From a virus, in the IMG/VR virus record IMGVR_UViG_3300032086_002039, positions 1-35,120 of that record: DNA of 35,120 nucleotides; one strand, given 5' to 3'. A program made the translations under genes and the position numbers. Below the pieces are notes generated by a model. The model did no database searches, was not told where the DNA came from, and worked only from the letters and a program-made list of their open reading frames with translations. Below are positions 24,739-33,704 of the stretch, in pieces. The first letter of the stretch is position 1. Every line of letters begins with the position of its first letter.

Positions 24739-25470
24739 TTATTGTTTTTTCTGTTGGATTTCTTGAGCTATCTTTGTGTTAGCTCCTTGTACTATTTCTG
24801 GTGATTTTATAGAGAATCCAGCTAGCTCTAGTATTTTCAACACTAAAAAGTTTTCTTCTGATGGATGTAGTTGAAAGTCTACGGCTGTGCCAGCATTAAA
24901 TAAAGGAAACTCATTACCATTGCTTGAGTTAGGCACCACTACATATCCCCAGTAAGCCGTGGTTGGCTTTTGGTAATAGTTTATTTTAACATTGCTTGTT
25001 ATAGCTGTTGTTCCAGTCATCGTTATTGCTGAGTAACAATTAACACCTGAAGTTGTCTGAACAAAAACAGGTCTAGAAGCTGTTACTATAGGCAAGGGAG
25101 ACACTCTGTATTCGTGTAGCTCTTTTTTAGTTATTCTTTCTATAGGTATAACGTTGTTGCTACCATCTGTATAATACATGTTAGATATTCTATACAGATC
25201 GTTTGGCAACGTAGTTCCACTTGTTACGGTGGCGTCGTGTATTTCAAACTCTGATAGCTTTTCTTGAAGAAACATAACAATGTCTGAGTGACCCGTGTCG
25301 TTTCCGTGTATTTGCTCAAACTGCTTTAGATCATAGAAATATTTTTCAAATATATCCATTTGAGCTTGATTAGCAAATAGATTAAATTCTTGAGGCGTTA
25401 TAAAGCCTCTTTGTTCTTTATTGGCAATGGCCAAAACTCTTTGATATACAGTATCTACACTAATCGCCAT
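24739..25470 (-). CDS. Head-tail connector / ring protein
   Basis: 243 residues. The N-terminal helices VYQRVLAIANKEQRGFITPQ and EFNLFANQAQMDIFEKYFYD are typical of connector or ring proteins that sit under the portal in short-tailed phages. A beta region follows with LPNDLYRISNMYYTDGSNNV, a Tyr-rich strand VKINYYQKPTTAYWGYV, and a C-terminal part beginning FQLHPSEENFLVLKILELAG that ends in a Gln/Lys tail. The Y/F-L-Y-R-I-x2-MYY and Y-Y-Q-K-P-x2-x-Y-W-GY elements are shared with marine phage structural proteins I have seen. The leader carries the UUCG hairpin at 25491-25516, so its expression may be controlled separately from the upstream gene. Confidence 0.66.
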   Translation of the reverse strand: MAISVDTVYQRVLAIANKEQRGFITPQEFNLFANQAQMDIFEKYFYDLKQFEQIHGNDTGHSDIVMFLQEKLSEFEIHDATVTSGTTLPNDLYRISNMYYTDGSNNVIPIERITKKELHEYRVSPLPIVTASRPVFVQTTSGVNCYSAITMTGTTAITSNVKINYYQKPTTAYWGYVVVPNSSNGNEFPLFNAGTAVDFQLHPSEENFLVLKILELAGFSIKSPEIVQGANTKIAQEIQQKKQ

Positions 25471-25490
25471 ATTTTATATTTTTATAGTTT

Positions 25491-25516
25491 AGCAACCACC
25501 CCGAAGAGTGGCTGCT
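25491..25516 (-). promoter_or_regulatory. Stable 11-bp RNA hairpin with UUCG tetraloop in an intergenic leader
   Basis: On the minus strand AGCAGCCACTC and GGGTGGTTGCT pair over 11 positions (two G-U pairs) around TTCG closed by C-G, an extra-stable tetraloop. It lies 17 bases after the stop of the upstream gene and 20 bases before the ring-protein ATG. The bases that follow are AAACTATAAAAAT, with no T-run, so it is not a canonical intrinsic terminator. It could slow polymerase, protect or process the mRNA, or mark a 5' end. An alternative pairing of AACAACCCC with GGGGTGGTT is also possible. Confidence 0.7.
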
Positions 25517-25532
25517 CTACTATATGGGGTTG

Positions 25533-26378
25533 TTACGAATTTAATCGCTTTTCAATATTGGAGTAAATCTCCATTCCTTCGTCAGTCTTAAACCATTGTG
25601 CTAGCGCCGAGTATGGGTGCTCATCAAATGGTACTGTCATTAGCTTTCTGTCATTAGACGCCCAAGTAAAATGACGTTGATCAGAAGACAAACTAATTAT
25701 TCCTAGCTCAGTTGCTTTAATACCAAAGTTTCTAAGCTTAACGTTGTCGTCAGTTACTAGCTCTAAGAACAATCTAGGATTTTTCTTTGCAAATACTAGT
25801 AGATCTCTTCTTAGCTCCTTAGAACTCATCTCTGCAACCTTAGATCCAATCTCTACTCTCATAACAGCTTCTGCCATTTCAACATCTAGGTCTAAAGCAA
25901 CTATCATAGCCTTAGCTTCAAACTCTAACCAGTCGACATGCTGCGCTGCTTGCTCAACAGGTTTGTGCTCTTCCCAAATCGTATCTCTATGCGGGTGATA
26001 CAATGATAGAAGCTTTTGCAAAACAACTTTGTTTCTTGGGACAAATAACGATCCGTTTTCAAAAACAATATGCTCTAGTCTAGCATCACCTTTAAACTCA
26101 TCAACGAAAGGTGTTCTTTGGTTGTTGGTATATTTTAGCTCTCTTTCGTAGCCTTTTTCTTCGTCAAAATAAAATATGTTAGATCCTCTCGCCGTGTAGG
26201 TTAAAGGAGCTTGATTATTTTTTAAGAAGTACATCCTATCTTTTATTTCCCAGCCATCTTCTGGCCCTTTCTTGACAGGAGTTTTTACTTTTTTTTCTAT
26301 AACTACTTGTTGCATCTCATTAGACGCCGTAGGTTGAGGTGTTTCTACCTCTGCTTTTTTTGTTTGCTTTTTAGCCAT
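25533..26378 (-). CDS. Structural-block protein of unknown function
   Basis: 281 residues. A Lys/Thr/Pro-rich start (MAKKQTKKAEVETPQPTAS) precedes GWEIKDRMYFLKNNQAPLTY, FYFDEEKGYERELKYTNNQR, a helical region with LVFAKKNPRLFLELVTDD, and the ending RHFTWASNDRKLMTVPFDEH, PYSALAQWFKTDEGMEIYSN. I recall similar proteins between MCP and connector genes in marine flavobacterial phages, with no named function. The place just after the MCP suggests a head decoration, head-completion or capsid-associated protein (inference). It comes directly after a strong terminator, so its transcripts should be fewer than those of MCP. No membrane or export signal. Confidence 0.62.
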   Translation of the reverse strand: MAKKQTKKAEVETPQPTASNEMQQVVIEKKVKTPVKKGPEDGWEIKDRMYFLKNNQAPLTYTARGSNIFYFDEEKGYERELKYTNNQRTPFVDEFKGDARLEHIVFENGSLFVPRNKVVLQKLLSLYHPHRDTIWEEHKPVEQAAQHVDWLEFEAKAMIVALDLDVEMAEAVMRVEIGSKVAEMSSKELRRDLLVFAKKNPRLFLELVTDDNVKLRNFGIKATELGIISLSSDQRHFTWASNDRKLMTVPFDEHPYSALAQWFKTDEGMEIYSNIEKRLNS

Positions 26379-26401
26379 GATATAATATAATAAAAAATTA
26401 A

Positions 26402-26434
26402 TAAAAAACTACCCCACCCGAAGGCAGGGTAGTT
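26402..26434 (-). terminator. Strong intrinsic terminator after the major capsid gene
   Basis: On the minus strand AACTACCCTGCC (26434-26423) pairs with GGTGGGGTAGTT (26418-26407) over 12 positions, two of them G-U, around a TTCG loop closed by C-G. TTTTTT (26408-26403) follows, then ATTAATTTTTT. It begins 12 bases after the MCP stop. This is a textbook Rho-independent terminator, in the position of the terminator after gene 10 of T7. No promoter-like sequence is visible between it and the next ATG at 26378, so downstream genes probably depend on read-through. Confidence 0.9.
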
Positions 26435-26445
26435 AATGAATATGC

Positions 26446-27924
26446 TTACTTCATCAACATGAAGTTGTTAGCACCTTGAACAACTAAACATCTTTCAGAT
26501 AAGTAGTTTACTTGCATTGCATCAAGATCAGATGTAACGTTTCCGCCAACAGATCCAGTGATCCAAGTTTTTAATCTACGATCTTCCATTTGCGAAGCTC
26601 TGTAACGTACGTGTAAGAACGGACGCTTTAGGTTTTTACCTAAAACTTGGTCATACACAGAAGATACACCAGCAGGAATAATTAAACCACGGATTGCTCC
26701 AGAAGTATTAAGCCCGTTGATCCAACCACGAGTAGACTTGTCGTTTAGATATTTCATGTCAGACTTATAGAAGTCATAAGAACCTCTACGGAATCCAGAG
26801 AAACCTAAGTTTAAAGCCATATCTTCAGAGTTGTTGAATACTCCGTAAGAAGTACCACCAGCACCGTAAGAGTTCATAGAAGCTAACATATCGTCCATAG
26901 CTAAGCTAGTAGATCTGTCAACAAATAACATGTTCTCTTCAATAGCACCGTTCTCATCAAACTTAGCTAAGATAGCGTCAAATTCAGCTAAATCAGTGGC
27001 AGCGTTAACACCAGTAACACCAGTTGTAACGTGACCTCTTGTAGTAATAGCAGAGAATAAACCTTCAGTACCTGCAGCATCACCAGCAGTTCCAGATAAT
27101 TCGTTTTCAACGACTGAAGCGCCAGCTACTTTTTCAGCTTCCATCATTGTCATCTCTAAGTAATCAGAGAAACGAGCTCTAGTATCGCCTTCGGCTTTTA
27201 AGTACCATAAGTAACCTGATTGCCCTTCTTCACCTGAAACTTCAACCCAACCGATTTGAGATGCATCAGATCCTGATACTTCATATAAATCTTTTATAAT
27301 GATTGGCTTGTTAGTGTGAGATTTGAACTGTGGCTTATTACCGTCAGCTTTTCCTGTAGTACCTTTAGCGTGCTCAGAACCAAATACTAAGATTCTATAA
27401 GCTTCAGCACCAGCAGCGTCAGAAAACCCTGCGTCATCAAAGTTAGCAGCTCCGTAAGGAAGAATCTCAATGTTGTTGTCAGAAGCGTTAATTGTTTTAA
27501 CGTAACCTCTTAATGTTAAAGAAGAGTTAGCAACTAAAACAGTATCACCTACACGAACACCGTGAGTACCAGCAGCAACAGTGTTTCCGTCAACATCTTT
27601 GATTATAGTAAATCTGTTGTCAGAAGCATCATCATTACCACCTACAGCGTCCTCACATGTAGCAGTATAAGATAAGTGTAAACGACCTTGCTCAGACCAA
27701 ATAACTTGATCAGAAGTCATAGCCTCTTCAGCACCTACTTGAGATAGAAATCCTGAGATAGTTCTGTTTCCAAAAATCTCAGCTTCTTGCTCAATTAGGT
27801 CTGGTAAAAATTGTTGTGACCAGTCAACACCTGTACCTGACGCGAAGTCAATATAGTTAGTTGCCAGTGCAGCTTGAATTGGAGCGGCAGCAAATGTACC
27901 TGCTCCGTAACTTGAAATTGCCAT
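26446..27924 (-). CDS. Major capsid protein
   Basis: 492 residues. Seen: N-terminal helix-forming part (AAPIQAALATNYIDFASG), then FLPDLIEQEAEIFGNRTISG at about 40-60 and MTSDQVIWSEQGRLHLSY, an inserted beta domain of about 85-200 (VRVGDTVLVANSSLTLRG), NKPIIIKDLYEVSGSDASQI, LWYLKAEGDTRARFSDYLEM, a central helix with ENMLFVDRSTSLAMDDMLAS, and a C-terminal beta region DFYKSDMKYLNDKSTRGWIN to QVNYLSERCLVVQGANNFML. This matches the HK97-fold capsid proteins of crAss-like and marine Bacteroidota podoviruses as I know them: length about 490, and the FL-x-DL-x-x-E-x-E-x2-G-NRTI and KPIIIKD-x-YEVSGSDASQ segments. The start has an A-rich leader (AATTAAAAAATGG). It follows a scaffold-like gene and is followed by a strong terminator, as expected for the most abundant product. 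Family assignment is by order, length and pattern. Confidence 0.82.
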   Translation of the reverse strand: MAISSYGAGTFAAAPIQAALATNYIDFASGTGVDWSQQFLPDLIEQEAEIFGNRTISGFLSQVGAEEAMTSDQVIWSEQGRLHLSYTATCEDAVGGNDDASDNRFTIIKDVDGNTVAAGTHGVRVGDTVLVANSSLTLRGYVKTINASDNNIEILPYGAANFDDAGFSDAAGAEAYRILVFGSEHAKGTTGKADGNKPQFKSHTNKPIIIKDLYEVSGSDASQIGWVEVSGEEGQSGYLWYLKAEGDTRARFSDYLEMTMMEAEKVAGASVVENELSGTAGDAAGTEGLFSAITTRGHVTTGVTGVNAATDLAEFDAILAKFDENGAIEENMLFVDRSTSLAMDDMLASMNSYGAGGTSYGVFNNSEDMALNLGFSGFRRGSYDFYKSDMKYLNDKSTRGWINGLNTSGAIRGLIIPAGVSSVYDQVLGKNLKRPFLHVRYRASQMEDRRLKTWITGSVGGNVTSDLDAMQVNYLSERCLVVQGANNFMLMK

Positions 27925-27953
27925 TTTTTAATTAGTTTTAAATGGGTTAGTAA

Positions 27954-29051
27954 TTATTTTCTTTTGAGTTTAACTTTAAAATCTCTAGAACCTTCACCTT
28001 GTAAAACTCTATACTTAGTGCCTCCAACTTCAACTTCTGGGTGAGACTGTCTTGGCTTCATGTCCACGTTCTTGCTATTAGCAATACTAGCTTTTAAAGC
28101 GTCTGCCTTACCTTGTTCGTAAAAGTGGTTAGCAATAGCGTCCGAGTTCATTGCTGTAAACAAAGACTTGTGATAACCCTCGGCATCTGACATTTGATCG
28201 TTTTCGTCTAGGAACTTCCCTATGAAATTGTTAATGTCACCTTGAGTCGATTTTACTTTGTCCACATCGTTAACGTTAAATCTAAACTTTTTATCACCAA
28301 CTTTATATTCGAAACCTTCGAACTTGTCGTTAAAGACAGAATCTGTCTTTTGTTGAAAGTGTTTAGCTTTACGCTCTTGTTCAGCTTCTTGCTCTTTCGA
28401 TTCTTTATTGTAACGATTAAAAAAGTCCATTGCTTTTTGCGCCTCTGGCGTTAGCTTAGAACCAGCTTTTATTTCGTTGTAATATTTAGACTTTTCCCCG
28501 TCTAAGTAGGTCTTAGCATTGGCAACTTGCTCTTTTAACGCTAATTTTTTTCTTTTAACCTCAGCTTCTTCATCTACTTCTTCGTCGTAAGAAAACTGAT
28601 CTTCCATTAAGAAGTCTATCTCTTCGTTGTTAAGATGAGGTTTTGTTTTTTTATAGTATTCTTGAAGAGCTGTCATGTTATCCATCTCTTCAACGTTTAC
28701 GTTTAATTTAACATAGTCGTTTATATCCCCGCCAGTTTCGTTCATAAACTTTAATAAGTTACTAACGTTCTCTGGTAAATCTATATTACTTGTAGGCTCT
28801 GGTGCTTGCTCTATAATTTCTTTAGCTTGCTCTACAGCTTCAACTTCAACTACTTTATTTTCCTCTGGAGCTTCAGGAACTTCTACTACCTTAGCAGGTT
28901 CTTTAATCTCCTCTTTGTTAGCTAATAAGTCTACTTTAATAACGCTTGGATCTCCAGCTGAATTAAACTTAGACTCATCTATTTTTTGCTCCGGCGCTTT
29001 TTCAACCGGCTGAGTAGTTTCTTCAACTACCTTGTTTTCTTCTTTGTCCAT
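27954..29051 (-). CDS. Acidic coiled-coil scaffold-like protein
   Basis: 365 residues. N-terminal 100 residues are Glu/Pro/Val/Lys-rich and probably disordered (KEENKVVEETTQPVEKAPEQ). Then a helical, strongly charged section with NVSNLLKFMNETGGDINDYV, LNNEEIDFLMEDQFSYDEEV and several coiled-coil stretches up to about 240 (EEAEVKRKKLALKEQVANAK). The C-terminal 100 residues are more mixed, with FRFNVNDVDKVKSTQGDINN and a basic end DFKVKLKRK. Composition and position between portal and MCP are those of a capsid scaffold, which binds MCP through a basic C-terminal segment and leaves the head before packaging. No protease domain is seen, so whether it is cut is unknown. Assignment is by composition and order. 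Confidence 0.75.
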   Translation of the reverse strand: MDKEENKVVEETTQPVEKAPEQKIDESKFNSAGDPSVIKVDLLANKEEIKEPAKVVEVPEAPEENKVVEVEAVEQAKEIIEQAPEPTSNIDLPENVSNLLKFMNETGGDINDYVKLNVNVEEMDNMTALQEYYKKTKPHLNNEEIDFLMEDQFSYDEEVDEEAEVKRKKLALKEQVANAKTYLDGEKSKYYNEIKAGSKLTPEAQKAMDFFNRYNKESKEQEAEQERKAKHFQQKTDSVFNDKFEGFEYKVGDKKFRFNVNDVDKVKSTQGDINNFIGKFLDENDQMSDAEGYHKSLFTAMNSDAIANHFYEQGKADALKASIANSKNVDMKPRQSHPEVEVGGTKYRVLQGEGSRDFKVKLKRK

Positions 29052-29079
29052 GATAAAATATTATATAATTAGTTATTAT

Positions 29080-31485
29080 TTAAAACGATAACCCTTCAAA
29101 AGAACTATTACTCGTTTGCTCAAAGTTTTTAGGTGGTTTATTTTTTAATCTTTGGTCTATCATCTCAGATTGCTGAGAAGCTTGGATCTTTGTTCTTTTG
29201 TCTTTTCTGTTTTCTCTTTCAGCTTCTCTATCAAACAATCCTTGAGTTTCTAGCTTTTTCAAACTGTAGTTCATTAAGTACTCTTGCTCCATTATAGCTT
29301 TTTTAGCTTCTTGCTCTGCCGCTAAAAATCTAATCTTTAGCTCGTTCTTTCCGGCCTCTAACTCTAGTTGAGACTGTGTTAAAGCTTGTTGCTTAGTGAT
29401 TTCTGACTGAGCGGCTGCTTGCTGCGCTTGAGCGTTAGCCTGAGCTTGAGCTTGTATGTTTTGCTGTTGTAGTAGTTGATCTCTTTGACCTTTTTTCTTT
29501 CTTCTAATCTTAAGCATTTGATTAGCCAGCTTTACATTTTTAATAGATCTTAAATCTATAGCGTCTTCTAGGTCTATTAGCTTGTTAGCTAAAGCAACTT
29601 GTATGTTGTTTTCTAGCATTTGCTTTTCTTCTTCGTCTGGAGCTAAGTCTATAAATATACCAAAATCGTAAAGATGTAAATCAGACATAGATTCTAAAAC
29701 ACCTACGTTTTGAGCGCCAACAGCTTGTATGAAAGCGTTTTTAGTTGGAGAGTACTCAAGTATGTCAGATATTCTAAGCGATAAGCACTCTGCGGTTTCA
29801 GCTGTTAAAAATAAACCAGCTTGTAATATATGTCTTGTCGCTACGTTTGAGTTTGCTGCAGCGAGTTTTTGAACGCCTACTAAAGCGTTTTTGTCTGGTG
29901 TACTACCATCTCTAGCTTCGTTAAGTCCGGTCGTATCTCTTATCATCTGTAGGTAATAGTTATACGTTTGGATTAAGCTTTGCATTTTTGCTCCACCGTT
30001 TCCAGATTGTATTTCTTGAATAGGTACCTTACCAGGATTCATATCTCCGTCAGAAGTAAATGATCTACCAATAACACTACCTGTTTGGAAGAACATGTTT
30101 AAGGCTTCTTGTGGATTGTAGTTTGTTCCATTACCTAAATCTATTTCAGCTAAACCATCAGCATCCATATATATACCATCAGGTATTATTCTAGACATAA
30201 CTTGCTGTAGCTTTAAGTGGGTTAACTGAATCATGTCAGCAAAACCTGTTATTCTACTAACTATAGATTCTATTGATCCATTGTACATTCTTGGAGCAAC
30301 AATAGAATAGTTCATTTTAACTTTTGTAAAATCACTTTTGGGTCGCATCATATTCTTAGACATCTCCCACTTGATAAGTTTGTCTGTGCCTAGTATTAAA
30401 GCACCTTCGTATAAACACTCAACAGATCTAAGTAATCTTTCATACTCTCCTTGCTTTTCAGCCGGAGGATTAAACGTGTCATCTTTAGGTATGGCTTTAT
30501 CAGCGCCTGTAGAAACAGTTTTAACTTTATACACCTCGTTCATGTAGGTCTTATAGTTGAAATATAACACGTCAACTATATTAGCGTCTTTTTCTCTTCT
30601 ACCAGCGGCATAACCTCTATTGTTTCTACCACTATAACTTTTAGATTGCTTTATTATATCCTCAAGTTCCTCTGGCATAATATGAGGGAATTGCTTGACA
30701 AGCTCGTTTACAGGTATTTGCTTGACTTCACCAACGTAATATATGTCGTCAAAATATGGTGAGTCTGTATGAGAATAAATTAAATTAGCTGGATCTACAT
30801 AGTCAACTGTAACTCCTTCAGAGTTGTTAAAGCCAGTCTTAACGGCCCCAATACCTAAAACCGTTAAGTCGTAGAAAAATCTTTTCTTTGTTAATTCATA
30901 TTTATTTCCTTCTAGCAAAACATTTATAGCTTGCTCTTCAGCTATTTCAACAGCCTGCTTGTAGGTTAGCTGCATGTGTAAAGCTAGTTCTTCTTCCGTC
31001 TCTGGAAGCTGAGCCTCATCGTTTTCGAAAGTATCTACGCCTAATTCTTTTTTAGCATACGCAGTTAAATCTTTGGTTTGCATGTCTTTTAATATAGACT
31101 CCATGTACTCGGTTCTTTTTATTATACCGAACGGATCTTGTGCAAATGCTTTTATATCGTAAGTTCTTTCTGCTATACCGTTTACAACAATATCAACGAA
31201 CTTAGGGATTATTGGAACTGGCTTCCAATCAAGGTTTAAGTAGCTTAAGTCACCATTTATAGACAACTCATCTTTATACTTTTGTATAGACTGTTCTCCA
31301 CGAGCATACAATCTCCTCTTGTGGTACTCGCCTTTATTGCTTTGATACTTGTTGTTTTGGTAATTCGTACCAAACCACTCTTGCTCAATAGCTTTAGCAA
31401 CTTTTAATCCGTACTCAAAACTTATTTTTTCTAAGTCACTAACTACTTGACTAGGAAAGTTACCACTATAAATTGATTCAGCCAT
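29080..31485 (-). CDS. Portal protein
   Basis: 801 residues, the size of crAss-type portals. Seen: N-terminal helices with EKISFEYGLKVAKAIEQEWF, the basic stretch YHKRRLYARGEQSIQKYKDE, FVDIVVNGIAERTYDIKAFA, a central part with GAVKTGFNNSEGVTVDYVDP, then a portal-like TGFADMIQLTHLKLQQVMSR at about 410-430, IRDTTGLNEARDGSTPDKNA around 513-532, and a Gln/Ala/Glu-rich long C-terminal helix (QAQAQANAQAQQAAAQ). The RDTTGLNEARDGSTPDKNALVGVQK element recurs in portals of marine podoviruses. The protein forms the dodecameric DNA gate at one head vertex and docks TerL. It lies 2 bases after the TerL stop and is followed by the scaffold gene, the usual order. Confidence 0.85.
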   Translation of the reverse strand: MAESIYSGNFPSQVVSDLEKISFEYGLKVAKAIEQEWFGTNYQNNKYQSNKGEYHKRRLYARGEQSIQKYKDELSINGDLSYLNLDWKPVPIIPKFVDIVVNGIAERTYDIKAFAQDPFGIIKRTEYMESILKDMQTKDLTAYAKKELGVDTFENDEAQLPETEEELALHMQLTYKQAVEIAEEQAINVLLEGNKYELTKKRFFYDLTVLGIGAVKTGFNNSEGVTVDYVDPANLIYSHTDSPYFDDIYYVGEVKQIPVNELVKQFPHIMPEELEDIIKQSKSYSGRNNRGYAAGRREKDANIVDVLYFNYKTYMNEVYKVKTVSTGADKAIPKDDTFNPPAEKQGEYERLLRSVECLYEGALILGTDKLIKWEMSKNMMRPKSDFTKVKMNYSIVAPRMYNGSIESIVSRITGFADMIQLTHLKLQQVMSRIIPDGIYMDADGLAEIDLGNGTNYNPQEALNMFFQTGSVIGRSFTSDGDMNPGKVPIQEIQSGNGGAKMQSLIQTYNYYLQMIRDTTGLNEARDGSTPDKNALVGVQKLAAANSNVATRHILQAGLFLTAETAECLSLRISDILEYSPTKNAFIQAVGAQNVGVLESMSDLHLYDFGIFIDLAPDEEEKQMLENNIQVALANKLIDLEDAIDLRSIKNVKLANQMLKIRRKKKGQRDQLLQQQNIQAQAQANAQAQQAAAQSEITKQQALTQSQLELEAGKNELKIRFLAAEQEAKKAIMEQEYLMNYSLKKLETQGLFDREAERENRKDKRTKIQASQQSEMIDQRLKNKPPKNFEQTSNSSFEGLSF

Positions 31486-31487
31486 AT

Positions 31488-33704
31488 TTAATTTTGTATT
31501 ATTTTAGAGACACCACCTTTATTGTCGAATCTCGATATGCTTATGTTTAGTTTAGGTTTTTCTACTTTATTGTTTGGTGCATACAAATGCCTGTTACACG
31601 CCATTACAGCAAGTCCAGAGCTTATCGCGGCATCAAACTTGGTTCTTTTGTTTATGTCAAACTTAGCCCACTCATTAAGAGTTTGATTGAAATACATATC
31701 ACCATATTTACCATCGCCTAGATGACCAACATGGGCTTGTATATACATTTCTATTGCCGCTGCGTGAGCTTGCTTTATATCTTCGCTTGAGTTAGGTATA
31801 CCACCAATCTCTTTTTCAGCTACGCTAAGCTTGTTCCAGGTCTTGTCGGGTCTGTTCATGCTAAATCCCCTGTAACCTCTTCTACGCATATAATAAAGTA
31901 GTCTAGGTTTGTTATTTTCCGCAAGTATTGGCATGCCGTAAAAAACACACGCCATTAACACATCTTCAAAAAACATTTCGGCGGTTTGTGGTCTTGCTAT
32001 GTATTCTAAGAAAAACGCGTTAGCAGGCGCGTCTTCCATTGAAAACTTTGTTAATCCATGAAGAGATCCGTTGGATCCTCTACCATCAACAGTACCGCTA
32101 ATATCATAACTATCGCAGCCAAAAGCTCCCATGTGATCATTGCCAGGGTATTTTATTCCGTTCTTAATTATTATTTTATTCTGAAGATGTGGCTGCGGTG
32201 TCCAACTTATTTTAAACCTACCCTTTGGATCTGGATAAAATATTACACTTGAGTCTTTAACACCGTTAATCCACTGAAAGTTACCCGTATTTATTACCGC
32301 AGAACTTCCAATACCTTCGTTGTAATCTATTTGTTCGTATATTTTAACTAAGTTAAATATACTGTTTTTTGTTTCGTCCCTAAAAGCGTGTTCTTCAGTT
32401 CTTGGAAACTGACGGTAAAATTCGTTTAAACCGTCTTGATCTTCTTTTAAACCATCAACCTCGTTTTGCCAATGATCAATAACACCTACTTCTATTAATT
32501 CACCGTCTGGTCCATAACATCCTTCATCTGGAGTTCTAAACACTGGTTGTCCAAACTCGTCAATAAAGCCTTCAAAGTTCCACTCCATTGGAATAAACAG
32601 AGAGTATAAACCAGACTTTGTTTGACCATTCTTATTTCTTTTAGTGACATCACTGTCGTTGTACAATTTTTTAAAGTTATCACCACCTTTGTCTAAAGCA
32701 TTTGATGTTGATCCCATCATACATTTTCCAATAATTCTACTACCTAGCCTTAAGCAAGTTTTTGTAACTCGCCAGTTATTTAGTATATTATCAGGCCTTT
32801 CCCACTTACCACTTTCATCGTGTACAAGTAAAGAAAGCTTTTCACCATCATAACTGTTATCACCAGTGTTCTTCCAGTCAATCGTAGTGTCAAGACCTTT
32901 TATCTCTTCTAGCTTTTCGTTAGTGTCTATTTTCTTACGAGTAAACTTACTCGCCGGCACACGATATGCTAGTTCGGATTTTGGTCTATCCATACCATCT
33001 TGTATTGGCTTAAAAAAGAAAGGATAGTTTATTGATATAGGTACAACCTTGTCGGTAAACATTTTCTTTGCGTCAGCTCCACTCTTTGATAGTATTCCGT
33101 ATCTACTATCACTTGATATAGTAGCTTGATTAACTGTTTCTGCGGAACTCATAAAAGAAAAACCAGAACGTCTATTTTTAAGATAACACATTCCATAACA
33201 TCTTTTGTCTACTTTACACGCTTCCCAAAATATAAAAAACAACCTGTTAGCTTCACGAAAATCAGGGGCGCCAACGTCTATTTTGCTCCACTGCAGATAC
33301 ATGTAATGCGCGCCTGTTATGTAAGTTGGCTTATCGTTGTTGTTAAACCAAAAGCCTTTTTCACGTCTATTAAACTCTTCGTCTATGTAGTCGTGCCATT
33401 GCTCTTTCTGTTCCTCTGGATAAGCTTTCCAGTCAAATATGGTTTTTATTTTTTTAAGTATATCGGGCTTTTCTAGCTGCTTCCATTTTTTATGTTTGTT
33501 TGAGTGCACGTTTTTTGGAGCTTTAGGCAAAGCTATTTGTAAGCCTTGTATTTTGTATATCTCCCCTATTTGCCCATCGTGAGACAATACGACAACATCA
33601 TGCTCCTTATTGTAACCGTGAGCCCATTTTCTACCCTTATTAAGTCTACTTATTGTAGTCTTTTTTATAGGTTCTACTATTTCGTATAAGGTTTGTTCGT
33701 ACAT
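31488..33704 (-). CDS. terL: Terminase large subunit (DNA-packaging ATPase and nuclease)
   Basis: 738 residues. N-terminal part with GFWFNNNDKPTYITGAHYMY followed by LQWSKIDVGAPDFREANR. ATPase: CYLKNRRSGFSFMSS (about 173-187) takes the Walker A place but lacks the usual GK[ST], having GFS instead; LSLLVHDE (290-297) is Walker B with the catalytic Glu; GSTSNAL (331-337) is the coupling motif. Nuclease: GCDSYD (D531) as first acid, EMFFED around 576-581, and a C-terminal KFDAAISSGLAVMA as third-acid region. The KNRRSGFSFMSSAE and YITG-x-HY-x-YLQW-x-KIDVG signatures belong, as I recall, to the terminases of crAss-like and related marine Bacteroidota phages. Start overlaps the stop of the upstream small gene by one base (TAATG). 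Confidence 0.9.
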   Translation of the reverse strand: MYEQTLYEIVEPIKKTTISRLNKGRKWAHGYNKEHDVVVLSHDGQIGEIYKIQGLQIALPKAPKNVHSNKHKKWKQLEKPDILKKIKTIFDWKAYPEEQKEQWHDYIDEEFNRREKGFWFNNNDKPTYITGAHYMYLQWSKIDVGAPDFREANRLFFIFWEACKVDKRCYGMCYLKNRRSGFSFMSSAETVNQATISSDSRYGILSKSGADAKKMFTDKVVPISINYPFFFKPIQDGMDRPKSELAYRVPASKFTRKKIDTNEKLEEIKGLDTTIDWKNTGDNSYDGEKLSLLVHDESGKWERPDNILNNWRVTKTCLRLGSRIIGKCMMGSTSNALDKGGDNFKKLYNDSDVTKRNKNGQTKSGLYSLFIPMEWNFEGFIDEFGQPVFRTPDEGCYGPDGELIEVGVIDHWQNEVDGLKEDQDGLNEFYRQFPRTEEHAFRDETKNSIFNLVKIYEQIDYNEGIGSSAVINTGNFQWINGVKDSSVIFYPDPKGRFKISWTPQPHLQNKIIIKNGIKYPGNDHMGAFGCDSYDISGTVDGRGSNGSLHGLTKFSMEDAPANAFFLEYIARPQTAEMFFEDVLMACVFYGMPILAENNKPRLLYYMRRRGYRGFSMNRPDKTWNKLSVAEKEIGGIPNSSEDIKQAHAAAIEMYIQAHVGHLGDGKYGDMYFNQTLNEWAKFDINKRTKFDAAISSGLAVMACNRHLYAPNNKVEKPKLNISISRFDNKGGVSKIIQN

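Noticed and set aside
26379-26406. A promoter between the MCP terminator and the next gene
   Set aside because: The sequence is only A/T runs, with no TAnnTTTG box or spaced TTG element, so nothing supports a promoter beyond AT-richness.
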